Assembly (NCBI GenBank): GCA_035275405.1
Contig: DATEMU010000012.1
Location: forward strand, 248,001-312,000
Length of the DNA stretch: 64,000 bases
DNA from: Phycisphaerae bacterium
GTDB taxonomy: Bacteria > Planctomycetota > Phycisphaerae > UBA1845 > UTPLA1
Direction: 5' to 3'
In this document: positions 52,428 through 59,478 of the stretch, one piece after another
How the letters are laid out: each line of letters opens with the position of its first letter
Position numbering within the stretch: the stretch's first letter is position 1
Program-made: the position numbers and the translations under genes
The notes under the pieces: generated by a model
Databases searched by the model: none
The model's input: only the letters and a program-made list of their open reading frames with translations
Told to the model about the DNA's origin: nothing

Positions 52428-52630
52428 GCAGGAAAGGCCAACGCGTGCTGGTGAGCCTCTTTGCGCTGGGAGCCGGCGCCGTATTTGTTTTATTCTTCAA
52501 GAACTGGACCTACGGTGACTTGCCCGTCCCCTGGATCGGCTACTTGATTATGGCGATCGGGGCATTGGGGCTGATAGGGGTCAACGTTTTCATCTGGGGA
52601 CCGTTGGACAAGCGAAACGATGAGAACTAG
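52424..52630 (+). CDS. small two-helix membrane protein
   Basis: The 68-residue protein has two hydrophobic helices (residues ~8-26, VLVSLFALGAGAVFVLFF, and ~38-58, IGYLIMAIGALGLIGVNVFI) joined by a short aromatic loop (KNWTYGDLPVPW), with charged ends (MSRKGQR, DKRNDEN). A GAGGA site precedes the ATG, which overlaps the truncated ribbon ORF's stop. No family is recognised. It separates the truncated copy from the full copy of the ribbon family. Confidence 0.6.
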   Translation: MSRKGQRVLVSLFALGAGAVFVLFFKNWTYGDLPVPWIGYLIMAIGALGLIGVNVFIWGPLDKRNDEN

Positions 52631-52645
52631 GCCCTTGCCGGCAAC

Positions 52646-52675
52646 TTGGCGGGGGCCGCTCTGATTCGCTAAAAT
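52646..52675 (+). promoter_or_regulatory. duplicated promoter, copy 2
   Basis: TTGGCG (52646-52651), an 18-bp spacer and TAAAAT (52670-52675), 31 bases before the ATG of the 52706 gene. Same boxes and spacing as at 52160. Confidence 0.5.
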
Positions 52676-52705
52676 GGGCTTCGCAACTCAGCGGGAGGGC
52701 CGGAG

Positions 52706-53803
52706 ATGTCCGACACAGCCAGTGAGACGATCGTCATCAAATGCGGTTGCGGCACGAATATGCGAGTCCGCGCGAGCGCGGCGGGGAAGAAGGCCAAGTG
52801 CCCCAAGTGCGGCGGCGTAATGACGATTCCCGCAATGGCGGCCGCGCCGCGCATCGTGCGCAGCACACCTGCGCCGAGCCCCGAAGCCGCGCCCAGCGAT
52901 CTCAGCGACCTGCTCCCCATCGAGCCCGCGCCTTCCGCCGAACCGACCGGCGGGATGCGCTGTCCGCAGTGCAAGGTCTTGATGGCCGCAGGGGCGAAGA
53001 TCTGCATCTCCTGCGGCTACAACGTCGCGACGGGCAAGACGCTGAAGACGTCGGATGGTTCGCCGGGCAAGGTGGCCGTCGCTGCGAAATCGCTGGGGAC
53101 GTTCGCGCTGGGGACCGTGCTCAGTGGCGCCGGGGCCGCGATCGGGGGACTCGTCTGGTTCCTCGTCGCGTGGTACGCGAACCTCTCCGTCGGTTATGTT
53201 GCATGGGGCATCGGCGTTCTGGCCGGGTTGGGGATGATATGGGGCCATCGCACGCCCAGCACCAAGGCGGGCGTCGTCGCGGCGGGCATGTCCGCGCTGG
53301 GGATCGTCGGAGCGAAGCTGGCGATCTTCATCGTCGTCGTTTACAGCATGGTGACCGGGGACACCGACAACATCGAATTCCAGCGCGAATACGTCAAAGC
53401 GAATATGACCGAAGAGCTTCTCGACGAGCGCGGAGTGGTCGCCGAAAAGGAGCGCGAAGCGAAATGGGACGCGGTGTACGAAGAGGCGGCGGTCATGGTC
53501 GCGGCCATGAGCGATGATGACGTTCGCGCCAAAGTGAAGGTGTATCAGGAACAAGACGCGGCCGAGGAGGAAGAGGGCGAAGATGAGGAGGAACACCTGG
53601 CCTCCGGTCCCGATGAGACGACGACCGACGAGTCGTCGAAGGCCGCCTCAGAGGACGAGTCGATGGAAGCCGGTGAGGCCATCGGCAGCTTACTGTCGCT
53701 CTTCGTCATGAGCATGTTCGGGCTCTTTGACTGTCTCTGGTTCTTCCTGGCGATCAGTTCGGCCTACAAGATCGGTCGAGGGGCGACAGTGGGGGAGACG
53801 TAA
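52706..53803 (+). CDS. zinc-ribbon membrane protein, amplified family copy 2, acidic tail
   Basis: The 365-residue protein begins with a ribbon (IKCGCGTNMRVRASAAGKKAK then CPKCGG), has a second four-Cys ribbon (CPQCKVLMAAGAKICISCGYN, residues ~92-112) and the same membrane domain as the 51199 gene (SLGTFALGTVLSGAGAAIGG, YVAWGIGVLAGLGMIWGH). A strongly acidic insert (AEEEEGEDEEEH) precedes the last helix and the shared end SAYKIGRGATVGET. The shared leader and promoter suggest common regulation with the other copies. Function unknown. Confidence 0.78.
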   Translation: MSDTASETIVIKCGCGTNMRVRASAAGKKAKCPKCGGVMTIPAMAAAPRIVRSTPAPSPEAAPSDLSDLLPIEPAPSAEPTGGMRCPQCKVLMAAGAKICISCGYNVATGKTLKTSDGSPGKVAVAAKSLGTFALGTVLSGAGAAIGGLVWFLVAWYANLSVGYVAWGIGVLAGLGMIWGHRTPSTKAGVVAAGMSALGIVGAKLAIFIVVVYSMVTGDTDNIEFQREYVKANMTEELLDERGVVAEKEREAKWDAVYEEAAVMVAAMSDDDVRAKVKVYQEQDAAEEEEGEDEEEHLASGPDETTTDESSKAASEDESMEAGEAIGSLLSLFVMSMFGLFDCLWFFLAISSAYKIGRGATVGET

Positions 53804-53818
53804 TAAAAAGGCGTCAGA

Positions 53819-53839
53819 CTTGAGACCTGAGGCTTGAGG
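53819..53839 (+). repeat. CTTGAGG-type heptanucleotide tandem array
   Basis: Three heptamers: CTTGAGA, CCTGAGG, CTTGAGG. The array begins 15 bases after the TAA of the 52706 gene. Confidence 0.7.
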
Positions 53840-53899
53840 AGAAGCAGCCCGCAGGTCTCTCGCGGCGCGCGGGCAGCGAGCGGTCATAGGTCGGCTCGG

Positions 53900-53918
53900 C
53901 GGGAGCCTCGCCCTCCCG
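53900..53918 (+). repeat. CGGGAG-CTCCCG hairpin in a G/C-rich intergenic element
   Basis: CGGGAG (53900-53905) pairs with CTCCCG (53913-53918). The flanking GGTCGGCTCGGCGGGAGCC gives it the look of a dispersed intergenic element, but only one copy is seen here. No T tract follows. The gap 53804-54056 holds nothing else. Confidence 0.35.
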
Positions 53919-54056
53919 ACGCAATCGGCACCTCGCTTTTTGGGACCGACGGGCATTCAATTCTTCGCGGGAACCTAATTCCCTCTTTTTCCGTCTAAGA
54001 AACGCAGCCGCTCGTGCGTCTTAAGGGATGAACGCGGGCGGCGATGAGGGTCGCAT

Positions 54057-54572
54057 GTGACCGAGGGCGGCGGACAATCGCGGCGGGAGTGGATTCGGGA
54101 GGCGCTGGCGCGCTACGAGGGCCCGCTGGTGCGTTATGCCGCCCGGATCACGGGCGATCCGGAATCGGCCCGCGATGTCGTGCAGGAGGCGTTTGGGAGG
54201 CTCTGCGGCGAGGACGCATCGGACTTGAACGGCCGCGTGGGACCGTGGCTGTTTGCGGTCTGCCGGAATCGGGCGTTGGACGTGCGACGCAAGGAGCGAC
54301 GGATGACGACGGCGACGACAAGCGTGCTGGAGGGCGTGGCGGATGCGGCGACCGACCCGGCGATTGCGGCGAGTGACCGCGAGGAGGCGGGCGGAGTCTT
54401 GCGATTGCTGAATCGACTGCCGGAAAGCCAGCAGGAGGCGATCCGGCTGAAGTTTCAGGAAGGGATGAGCTACCGGCAGATCAGCGAGGTGACGGGGCAT
54501 AGCGTGAGCCATGTGGGCGTGTTGATTCATGAGGGGATGAAGGCGCTGCGGGCGAGGCTTTGTCGCGAATAG
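54057..54572 (+). CDS. ECF-type RNA polymerase sigma factor
   Basis: The 171-residue protein starts at GTG 54057. Region 2 (residues ~20-85) includes LVRYAARITGDPESARDVVQ, the core-binding EAFGRLC and PWLFAVCRNRALDVRRKERR. Region 4 (~110-168) has LLNRLPESQQEAIRLKFQEG and the helix-turn-helix SYRQISEVTGHSVSHVGVLI. The protein lacks extra domains. The stop codon TAG lies in the first unit of a heptamer array. The following VWA gene carries an anti-sigma-like N-terminus (DPRLTAYALGELD), suggesting a sigma/anti-sigma pair. Confidence 0.9.
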   Translation: MTEGGGQSRREWIREALARYEGPLVRYAARITGDPESARDVVQEAFGRLCGEDASDLNGRVGPWLFAVCRNRALDVRRKERRMTTATTSVLEGVADAATDPAIAASDREEAGGVLRLLNRLPESQQEAIRLKFQEGMSYRQISEVTGHSVSHVGVLIHEGMKALRARLCRE

Positions 54573-54606
54573 CGAATGGCGAATGGCGAATAGCGAAAGA
54601 AGAAAA
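54565..54606 (+). repeat. GCGAATA-type heptanucleotide tandem array
   Basis: Five heptamers: GCGAATA, GCGAATG, GCGAATG, GCGAATA, GCGAAAG, then AAGAAAA. The first unit supplies the sigma-factor TAG stop codon (54570-54572). Same unit order as 48667 and 49451. Confidence 0.85.
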
Positions 54607-54617
54607 CCCCACCCTGG

Positions 54618-54640
54618 CCCTCCCCTTCGCAAGGGGAGGG
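54618..54640 (+). repeat. intergenic palindrome CCCTCCCCTT-AAGGGGAGGG
   Basis: A perfect ten-pair stem with a CGC loop (54618-54627 and 54631-54640) between the sigma-factor and VWA genes. Purine-rich GGGGGGCGGG follows rather than T residues, so it is not a standard terminator but could attenuate or stabilise the transcript. Related to 12626. Confidence 0.6.
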
Positions 54641-54667
54641 AGGGGGGCGGGCGAAAGTGAGACGGTC

Positions 54668-56986
54668 ATGAAGACGCAAATGGATGATCCGAGATTGACG
54701 GCGTATGCGTTGGGGGAGCTGGACGGCGCGGAGCGCGTCGAGGTGGAGGCGCTGGTGGCGTCGTCGGCGGAGGCGCGGGGAGCCGTCGAAGACGTGCGGC
54801 GGACGGCGGCGCTGTTAGAAGAAGAGTTGGCGAAGGAGCCGGTGGGGTCGCTGGGCGACGAAGCGCGTCAACGGATTGAATCGCGAATTCTGGCGGGGCG
54901 GATACGGCGCTGGGGTGGATACGCGGCGGCAGCATGCGTGGTGTTACTGGTCGGCGGATTTGCGGCGTCGGTCATGATGCCTTCGCTGAGTCGCTCGCGA
55001 TCGCTAAACAACGACGAAACGCAACTGGCGCTCGGGCCGGATCGACGAATCGATGATTCCGTAAATTACAAGAAGGAACCATCTAATGAGAATCCCGCAG
55101 GCGATCCGCCCACGGTTGTTGTTGTCGACCCTGAAACGGGCAAGCTAATCATCGAAGGGGCCGAGGCCATTGCTTTGGTCCCACCTTTTCCGGGACGAAA
55201 GATTGAACTGAATCAAACAGGGGGGCTTGTCAGAGATGCGAATAAATTTAGTGCCGGCGGTCGAGGGGGCGGTGGGGTCTTTGGCGGCGGCGGTGGCCGG
55301 AAGAGAACTAATCAGATGGACAATGCCCCGTCACTCACATCGAGTACGGAGAATATCGCAGGACTCAGAGCACTTGGCTACCTGGGAGACTCTACTAAGG
55401 TTACTTCGGGCTACACGGATGTCAACGACGACGGAATAGCCGTAGATTCAGAAAGTACGGTCTTGCTGGAGGGGAGCGATGAGCAGATTCGCCGGACTGA
55501 AGAATTGCTCAGGCGAATCCAGGGCGACCCAGAGGAAAGACGTCGGTACATTCAGGAATCGAGCGGCGAGACCTACGACGGCGTTGTCGATAATCCTTTC
55601 CTCGCCGTGCTGCAAAGTCCGCTCTCGACGTTTTCGATCGACGTCGACACCGCGTCGTACGCCAATGTCCGCCGGATGCTCAATTGCAATCAGTTGCCGC
55701 CGGCTGCCGCCGTGCGGATCGAGGAGATGGTCAACTATTTCTCCTACGACTATCCGCAGCCGGAGGGGGATCAGCCGTTTAGCGTGACCATCGAGACCGT
55801 CTCGTGCCCGTGGAGCGCGGAGCATCGGCTGATCCGCGTCGGTCTCAAGGGCCGCGAGATACCGCAGGAAAAGCGGCTGCCGTGCAATCTCGTCTTCCTC
55901 ATCGACGTGTCGGGCTCGATGAACTCCGAAAACAAACTCCCGCTGGTCAAGCAGGGGCTGGCGATGCTGGTGCAGCAGCTATCGCCCGAAGACCGCGTGG
56001 CGATGGTGGTGTATGCCGGGGCCTCGGGCCTCGCGCTGCCCAGCACGCCGGTCAGCCAGAAGGACGCCATCCTCAGCACGATCGACCACTTGGAGGCGGG
56101 CGGTTCGACGAACGGCGGCGAGGGGATTCAGCTTGCGTACAAAATCGCCGGCGAGCATCTCAACAAGGAGGGCGTCAACCGCGTGATCCTGGCGACGGAC
56201 GGGGACTTTAATGTCGGCGTGACCGACCAGAAGGATCTCGTGAAGCTCGTCGAGGAGAAGGCAAAGGGCGGCGTGTTCCTGTCGGTGCTGGGCTTCGGGA
56301 TGGGCAACTACAAAGACGCGACGCTGGAGAAGCTGGCCGACAAGGGCAACGGGAACTACGCGTACATCGATACCTTCGCCGAGGCCAAGAAGGTGCTCGT
56401 CGATCAGATGGCCGGCACGCTCGTGACGATCGCCAAGGACGTGAAGATCCAGATCGAGTTCAACCCGGGGCAGGTCGCAGCGTATCGGCTGATCGGCTAC
56501 GAGAATCGGATTTTGGCAGCGGCCGACTTCAACAACGATATGAAGGACGCCGGGGAGATCGGCGCGGGGCACACCGTGACGGCGCTGTATGAGATCGTGC
56601 CGACATCGGCGAGCACGGTCGGCGTCGATCCGCTGAAGTATCAGCCGGTGGTGGAGGGTGCAAAGGATACGCCTCGCACCGCGAGCGACGAACTGCTCAC
56701 GCTCAAACTGCGCTATAAGCGACCGGACGGGGATACGAGCAAACTGATCGAGTCGCCGGTGAAGGATTCGCAGCGATCGTTCGACGATGCGTCGGACGAC
56801 CTCAAGTTCGCAGCGAGCGTGGCCGCGTTCGGGATGCTGCTGCGGAACAGCCCGCACAAGGGCGACCTCACCTACGACGCGGTCCTGACCACCGCGACAC
56901 GCTCGATGGGCAAGGACGCGAGCGGCTACCGGGCGGAGTTTGTCGATCTGGTGCGGAAGGCGAAGGGGCTGAGCGGGAGGCCCTAA
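54668..56986 (+). CDS. VWA-domain protein with anti-sigma-like N-terminus
   Basis: From the ATG at 54668 the protein has 772 residues (the frame to 54560 is repeat-derived). Residues 1-60 resemble a zinc-free anti-sigma domain (DDPRLTAYALGELDGAERVE), then a membrane helix (~82-103). A low-complexity Gly-rich stretch follows (~200-215). The YfbK-type N-terminal VWA partner (STFSIDVDTASYANVRRML), the VWA domain with MIDAS LVFLIDVSGSMNSENKL (~415) and a DUF3520-like C-terminus complete it. It probably holds the neighbouring ECF sigma factor inactive at the membrane and senses via the extracytoplasmic VWA part; this is inferred from domain order and position. Confidence 0.85.
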   Translation: MKTQMDDPRLTAYALGELDGAERVEVEALVASSAEARGAVEDVRRTAALLEEELAKEPVGSLGDEARQRIESRILAGRIRRWGGYAAAACVVLLVGGFAASVMMPSLSRSRSLNNDETQLALGPDRRIDDSVNYKKEPSNENPAGDPPTVVVVDPETGKLIIEGAEAIALVPPFPGRKIELNQTGGLVRDANKFSAGGRGGGGVFGGGGGRKRTNQMDNAPSLTSSTENIAGLRALGYLGDSTKVTSGYTDVNDDGIAVDSESTVLLEGSDEQIRRTEELLRRIQGDPEERRRYIQESSGETYDGVVDNPFLAVLQSPLSTFSIDVDTASYANVRRMLNCNQLPPAAAVRIEEMVNYFSYDYPQPEGDQPFSVTIETVSCPWSAEHRLIRVGLKGREIPQEKRLPCNLVFLIDVSGSMNSENKLPLVKQGLAMLVQQLSPEDRVAMVVYAGASGLALPSTPVSQKDAILSTIDHLEAGGSTNGGEGIQLAYKIAGEHLNKEGVNRVILATDGDFNVGVTDQKDLVKLVEEKAKGGVFLSVLGFGMGNYKDATLEKLADKGNGNYAYIDTFAEAKKVLVDQMAGTLVTIAKDVKIQIEFNPGQVAAYRLIGYENRILAAADFNNDMKDAGEIGAGHTVTALYEIVPTSASTVGVDPLKYQPVVEGAKDTPRTASDELLTLKLRYKRPDGDTSKLIESPVKDSQRSFDDASDDLKFAASVAAFGMLLRNSPHKGDLTYDAVLTTATRSMGKDASGYRAEFVDLVRKAKGLSGRP

Positions 56987-56987
56987 T

Positions 56988-57071
56988 GCGGAAGTGGGAA
57001 TGCGGAATGCGGAATTGAAGCGCGGCGGAGGCCGAGACCTCCCATTCCGCATTCCGAATTCCGCATTCCGA
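56988..57071 (+). repeat. GCGGAAT heptamer array with inverted partner (hairpin)
   Basis: Direct heptamers GCGGAAG, TGGGAAT, GCGGAAT, GCGGAAT (56988-57015) face inverted ATTCCGC, ATTCCGA, ATTCCGC, ATTCCGA (57044-57071). The arms pair at about 23 of 28 positions around a loop that itself contains GGAGG/CCTCC. One base separates it from the VWA gene stop codon. Confidence 0.85.
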
Positions 57072-57114
57072 ATTGCCTGTATAGAATGGTTCGCGGGGAG
57101 GCCGCGGACCGATC

Positions 57115-57741
57115 ATGCCAGTGACCGCCAGACAGAATGCACTTCAGGCGGGCGTTTCGGCGCTCATCATGCTGATCATCGGGTGGGCGTTTGCCGCGAA
57201 GGGCGTCAGCGCGAGCACTTTCTACAACACGACGGTCGATGTGTTTTTCTGGTCGCTGCGGATCGGGGGGATCGCGATGGCGATTTCGGCGGCGTTGTGC
57301 GCGGCGGACTTTCGCATCGGGCTCCTGGTTGAGGCGATGACGTCGGCCCTTTGCGGCCTGCTGATGACGCTGATCGCGGTCTATTGGCTCGTCGATGCGG
57401 GTGGGCTGGACCTGCAATACCTTCTATATGTGATCTTTGGCGTTGGGTTCATCACCACGACGGCGAGCGCGCTGCGCTCATATCGCGCGATTGGTTCGAA
57501 CGGCGGGCAGAGCCCGCGCTACCAGACAGCGGACGAGGCGCGAGCGGGAGGCGTGTTTGGGGTGCCCAGTGGCGGTGGGCAAAGCCCGCACTACATGGCG
57601 ACGCCGGTCGCGGAAGCGGTGCATCCGGCGAGCGTGCGACCGGCATCGCTGCCGAAGGAAGGCGAGCCGCCACCGCCGGAGGGGTATCTGGCGGCGCTGG
57701 CCAAGGAAAAAGACGAGCCGCCGACGGCATCATTTGAATAA
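57115..57741 (+). CDS. membrane protein, four helices, hypothetical
   Basis: The 208-residue protein has about four hydrophobic helices in its first 125 residues (for example ALIMLIIGWAFAAKGVSA, IGGIAMAISAALCAADF, LLMTLIAVYWLVDAGGL, YVIFGVGFITTTASAL). A disordered, Pro/Gly-rich cytoplasmic tail includes twice GGGQSP-like GGQSPRYQT/GGQSPHYMA. No family is recognised. It follows the VWA gene after the GCGGAAT hairpin. Confidence 0.65.
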   Translation: MPVTARQNALQAGVSALIMLIIGWAFAAKGVSASTFYNTTVDVFFWSLRIGGIAMAISAALCAADFRIGLLVEAMTSALCGLLMTLIAVYWLVDAGGLDLQYLLYVIFGVGFITTTASALRSYRAIGSNGGQSPRYQTADEARAGGVFGVPSGGGQSPHYMATPVAEAVHPASVRPASLPKEGEPPPPEGYLAALAKEKDEPPTASFE

Positions 57742-57752
57742 GACGAAAAGGA

Positions 57753-57824
57753 TATCCACAGATGACGCAGATAAGCACAGATGAAGAAGAAAAAATCTGC
57801 GTACATCTGCGTCATCTGTGGATA
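57753..57824 (+). repeat. 30-bp-arm inverted repeat before thiF-like gene
   Basis: Arms 57753-57782 and 57795-57824 match perfectly over the outer 20 bases (left arm TATCCACAGATGACGCAGAT) and at about 26 of 30 in all, around a purine-rich 12-base loop (57783-57794). CAGAT recurs every 9-10 bases inside the arms. It starts 11 nt after the preceding stop codon and ends 15 nt before the ATG at 57840. Confidence 0.9.
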
Positions 57825-57839
57825 AATCCGTGATTCACG

Positions 57840-58904
57840 ATGGCTACGAACCAATCCAGTCAAGTCGACGCGACGTGGGCGCGGTATTCGCGGCAGATGC
57901 TTTTCGCCGAGTTTGGGCGCGAGGGGCAGGAGAAGCTTGCGGGCAGCCGCGTATTGCTCGTCGGATGCGGGGCATTGGGGACTGTGCTCGCCGATACGCT
58001 CGTCCGCGCGGGCGTAGGTTTCCTGCGAATCGTCGATCGCGACTATGTCGAGCTGAACAACCTCCAACGCCAGATTCTGTTTACCGAACAGGACGTGACC
58101 GAGGGTTCGCCAAAGGCGGTCGCGGCGGCGGAACGGCTATCCAAAATCAATTCGACCGTGAAGATCGAGCCCGTCGTCGCCGATGCGCACAGCGGCAACG
58201 TCGAAAACTATGCCGACGAGATTCACCTCCTCCTCGACGGCACCGACAACTTTGAAACCCGCTTCCTCATCAATGATGTAGCGGTCAAGCACGCGATCCC
58301 GTGGGTCTATGGTGCGTGCGTCGGCTCGATCGGGATGGTGATGCCGATCCTGCCGGGCGTGACGCCGTGTCTGCGCTGCGTCTGGGGCGAGCCGCCGCCT
58401 CCGGGCATCAGCCCAACGTGCGACACAGCGGGCGTGCTCGCACCGATCGTGCACATCGTCGCGAGCCTGCAATCCGTCGAGGCGATGAAAATACTGACCG
58501 GCAAGAACGATCTGGTCAGCCGCAAGCTCGTTCAGGTCGACGTGTGGTCGGGCAAATTCGACGCGTTCGACATGAGCGGGGCGCGTGATGGCGGGGATTG
58601 CCGGTGCTGCAAGGGCGGCCGGTATGATTTTCTTGCCAGCAGCGTGGCCGGTCGGACGGCGAGCCTTTGCGGGCGCGATGCCGTGCAGATCGCGGCGACC
58701 GGCAGCGCGGTGGTCGATTTTGAGCAGATCGCCCGGCGGCTGGCGGCGGTCGCAAAGTCGCCCCCGAATTTCAACCGATACCTACTCAGGTTCAAGGTGG
58801 ATGCTTATGAGATTACGCTCTTCCGCGACGGGCGGGCGATCATCAAAGGAACGAGCGACATCGAAGAAGGGCGGACGGTCTATGCGCGGTACATTGGAAG
58901 TTAA
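57840..58904 (+). CDS. ThiF/MoeB-type E1-like adenylyltransferase
   Basis: The 354-residue protein binds ATP with a Rossmann fold (VLLVGCGALGTVLADTLVRAG) and shows the E1 hallmarks DRDYVELNNLQRQILFTEQD, LLDGTDNFETRFLINDVA and GACVGSIGMVMPILPG. Zinc-binding cysteines are CLRC and CRCC, and CDTAGVLAPIVHIVAS contains the conserved Cys region. A C-terminal ~90 residues (KVDAYEITLFRDGRAIIKG) form the extension typical of ThiF/MoeB. These enzymes adenylate the C-terminal Gly of a ubiquitin-like sulfur carrier (ThiS/MoaD). No carrier, JAB peptidase or sulfurtransferase gene is adjacent, so the partner is unknown. Confidence 0.9.
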   Translation: MATNQSSQVDATWARYSRQMLFAEFGREGQEKLAGSRVLLVGCGALGTVLADTLVRAGVGFLRIVDRDYVELNNLQRQILFTEQDVTEGSPKAVAAAERLSKINSTVKIEPVVADAHSGNVENYADEIHLLLDGTDNFETRFLINDVAVKHAIPWVYGACVGSIGMVMPILPGVTPCLRCVWGEPPPPGISPTCDTAGVLAPIVHIVASLQSVEAMKILTGKNDLVSRKLVQVDVWSGKFDAFDMSGARDGGDCRCCKGGRYDFLASSVAGRTASLCGRDAVQIAATGSAVVDFEQIARRLAAVAKSPPNFNRYLLRFKVDAYEITLFRDGRAIIKGTSDIEEGRTVYARYIGS

Positions 58905-58908
58905 GCGA

Positions 58909-59325
58909 ATGGTCGCCCGGGCAACCAAACTCCATGAGGAGCGTGGATCGCGCTTCCGCTTGGCGTTTGCCATCGTGGCGGGCCTGGGCGCGGCGGCGTG
59001 GCTGTCGGGCTGCTCGGAGTTTTCGCATTTCGGTCAGATCAGCGACCGGGAGAGCGCGTTTTCGATCAACGATGTGAAGATCGAGCAGCAGAAGCCGGGC
59101 GGGGCGTGGAAGACGATCGGCTACACCGACGGCAAGGGGAAGTGGAACATCTTTAAGATGAACATCGGGGGCGGCGGCAAGGTCCGCTTCAGCAAGCCGG
59201 GCTACCAGACGCTGGTCATGTACGAGAGCGAGTTTCTTCAGCAGAGCAATATTCTGATGACCCCGACGGGGGAATCGCGGTTCGGGGACGAGTACCTCCG
59301 CGATCAATTCCGGGAGCCGGAATAG
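58909..59325 (+). CDS. small lipoprotein, hypothetical
   Basis: The ATG at 58909, four bases after the ThiF stop, gives 138 residues; an in-frame ATG at 58882 would overlap thiF. The lipobox is AAWLSGC. The mature part may be a small beta-sandwich (carboxypeptidase-regulatory-like): INDVKIEQQKPGGAWKTIGY, DGKGKWNIFKMNIGGGGKV, RFSKPGYQTLVMYESEF. Coupled by position to the ThiF-like gene. Function unknown. Confidence 0.65.
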   Translation: MVARATKLHEERGSRFRLAFAIVAGLGAAAWLSGCSEFSHFGQISDRESAFSINDVKIEQQKPGGAWKTIGYTDGKGKWNIFKMNIGGGGKVRFSKPGYQTLVMYESEFLQQSNILMTPTGESRFGDEYLRDQFREPE

Positions 59326-59378
59326 GCCCCCACCCGCTCGTAAGCTATTTTTTTGGCACATGTTATGGGCCGTCCCGA

Positions 59379-59407
59379 TTGACAGACACGTGGCGATCCC
59401 CTAAAGT
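59379..59407 (+). promoter_or_regulatory. candidate sigma70 promoter
   Basis: A perfect TTGACA (59379-59384), a 17-bp spacer and TAAAGT (59402-59407), 72 bases before the start of the 59479 gene. Confidence 0.6.
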
Positions 59408-59478
59408 GTTTAGAGCAAATCGTTGCTAACTCGCGGTCCGACCGCCGCAAGGCCGAGCCTACGGAAACGAGAGTCGGG

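Noticed and set aside
53804-54056. CRISPR-like or attachment-site interpretation of the intergenic repeats
   Set aside because: Units are 7 nt with no unique spacers, no cas genes or integrase, and no flanking direct repeats at a tRNA.
54560-54667. N-terminal extension of the VWA gene to 54560
   Set aside because: It overlaps the sigma-factor gene and is made of the heptamer array and the palindrome.
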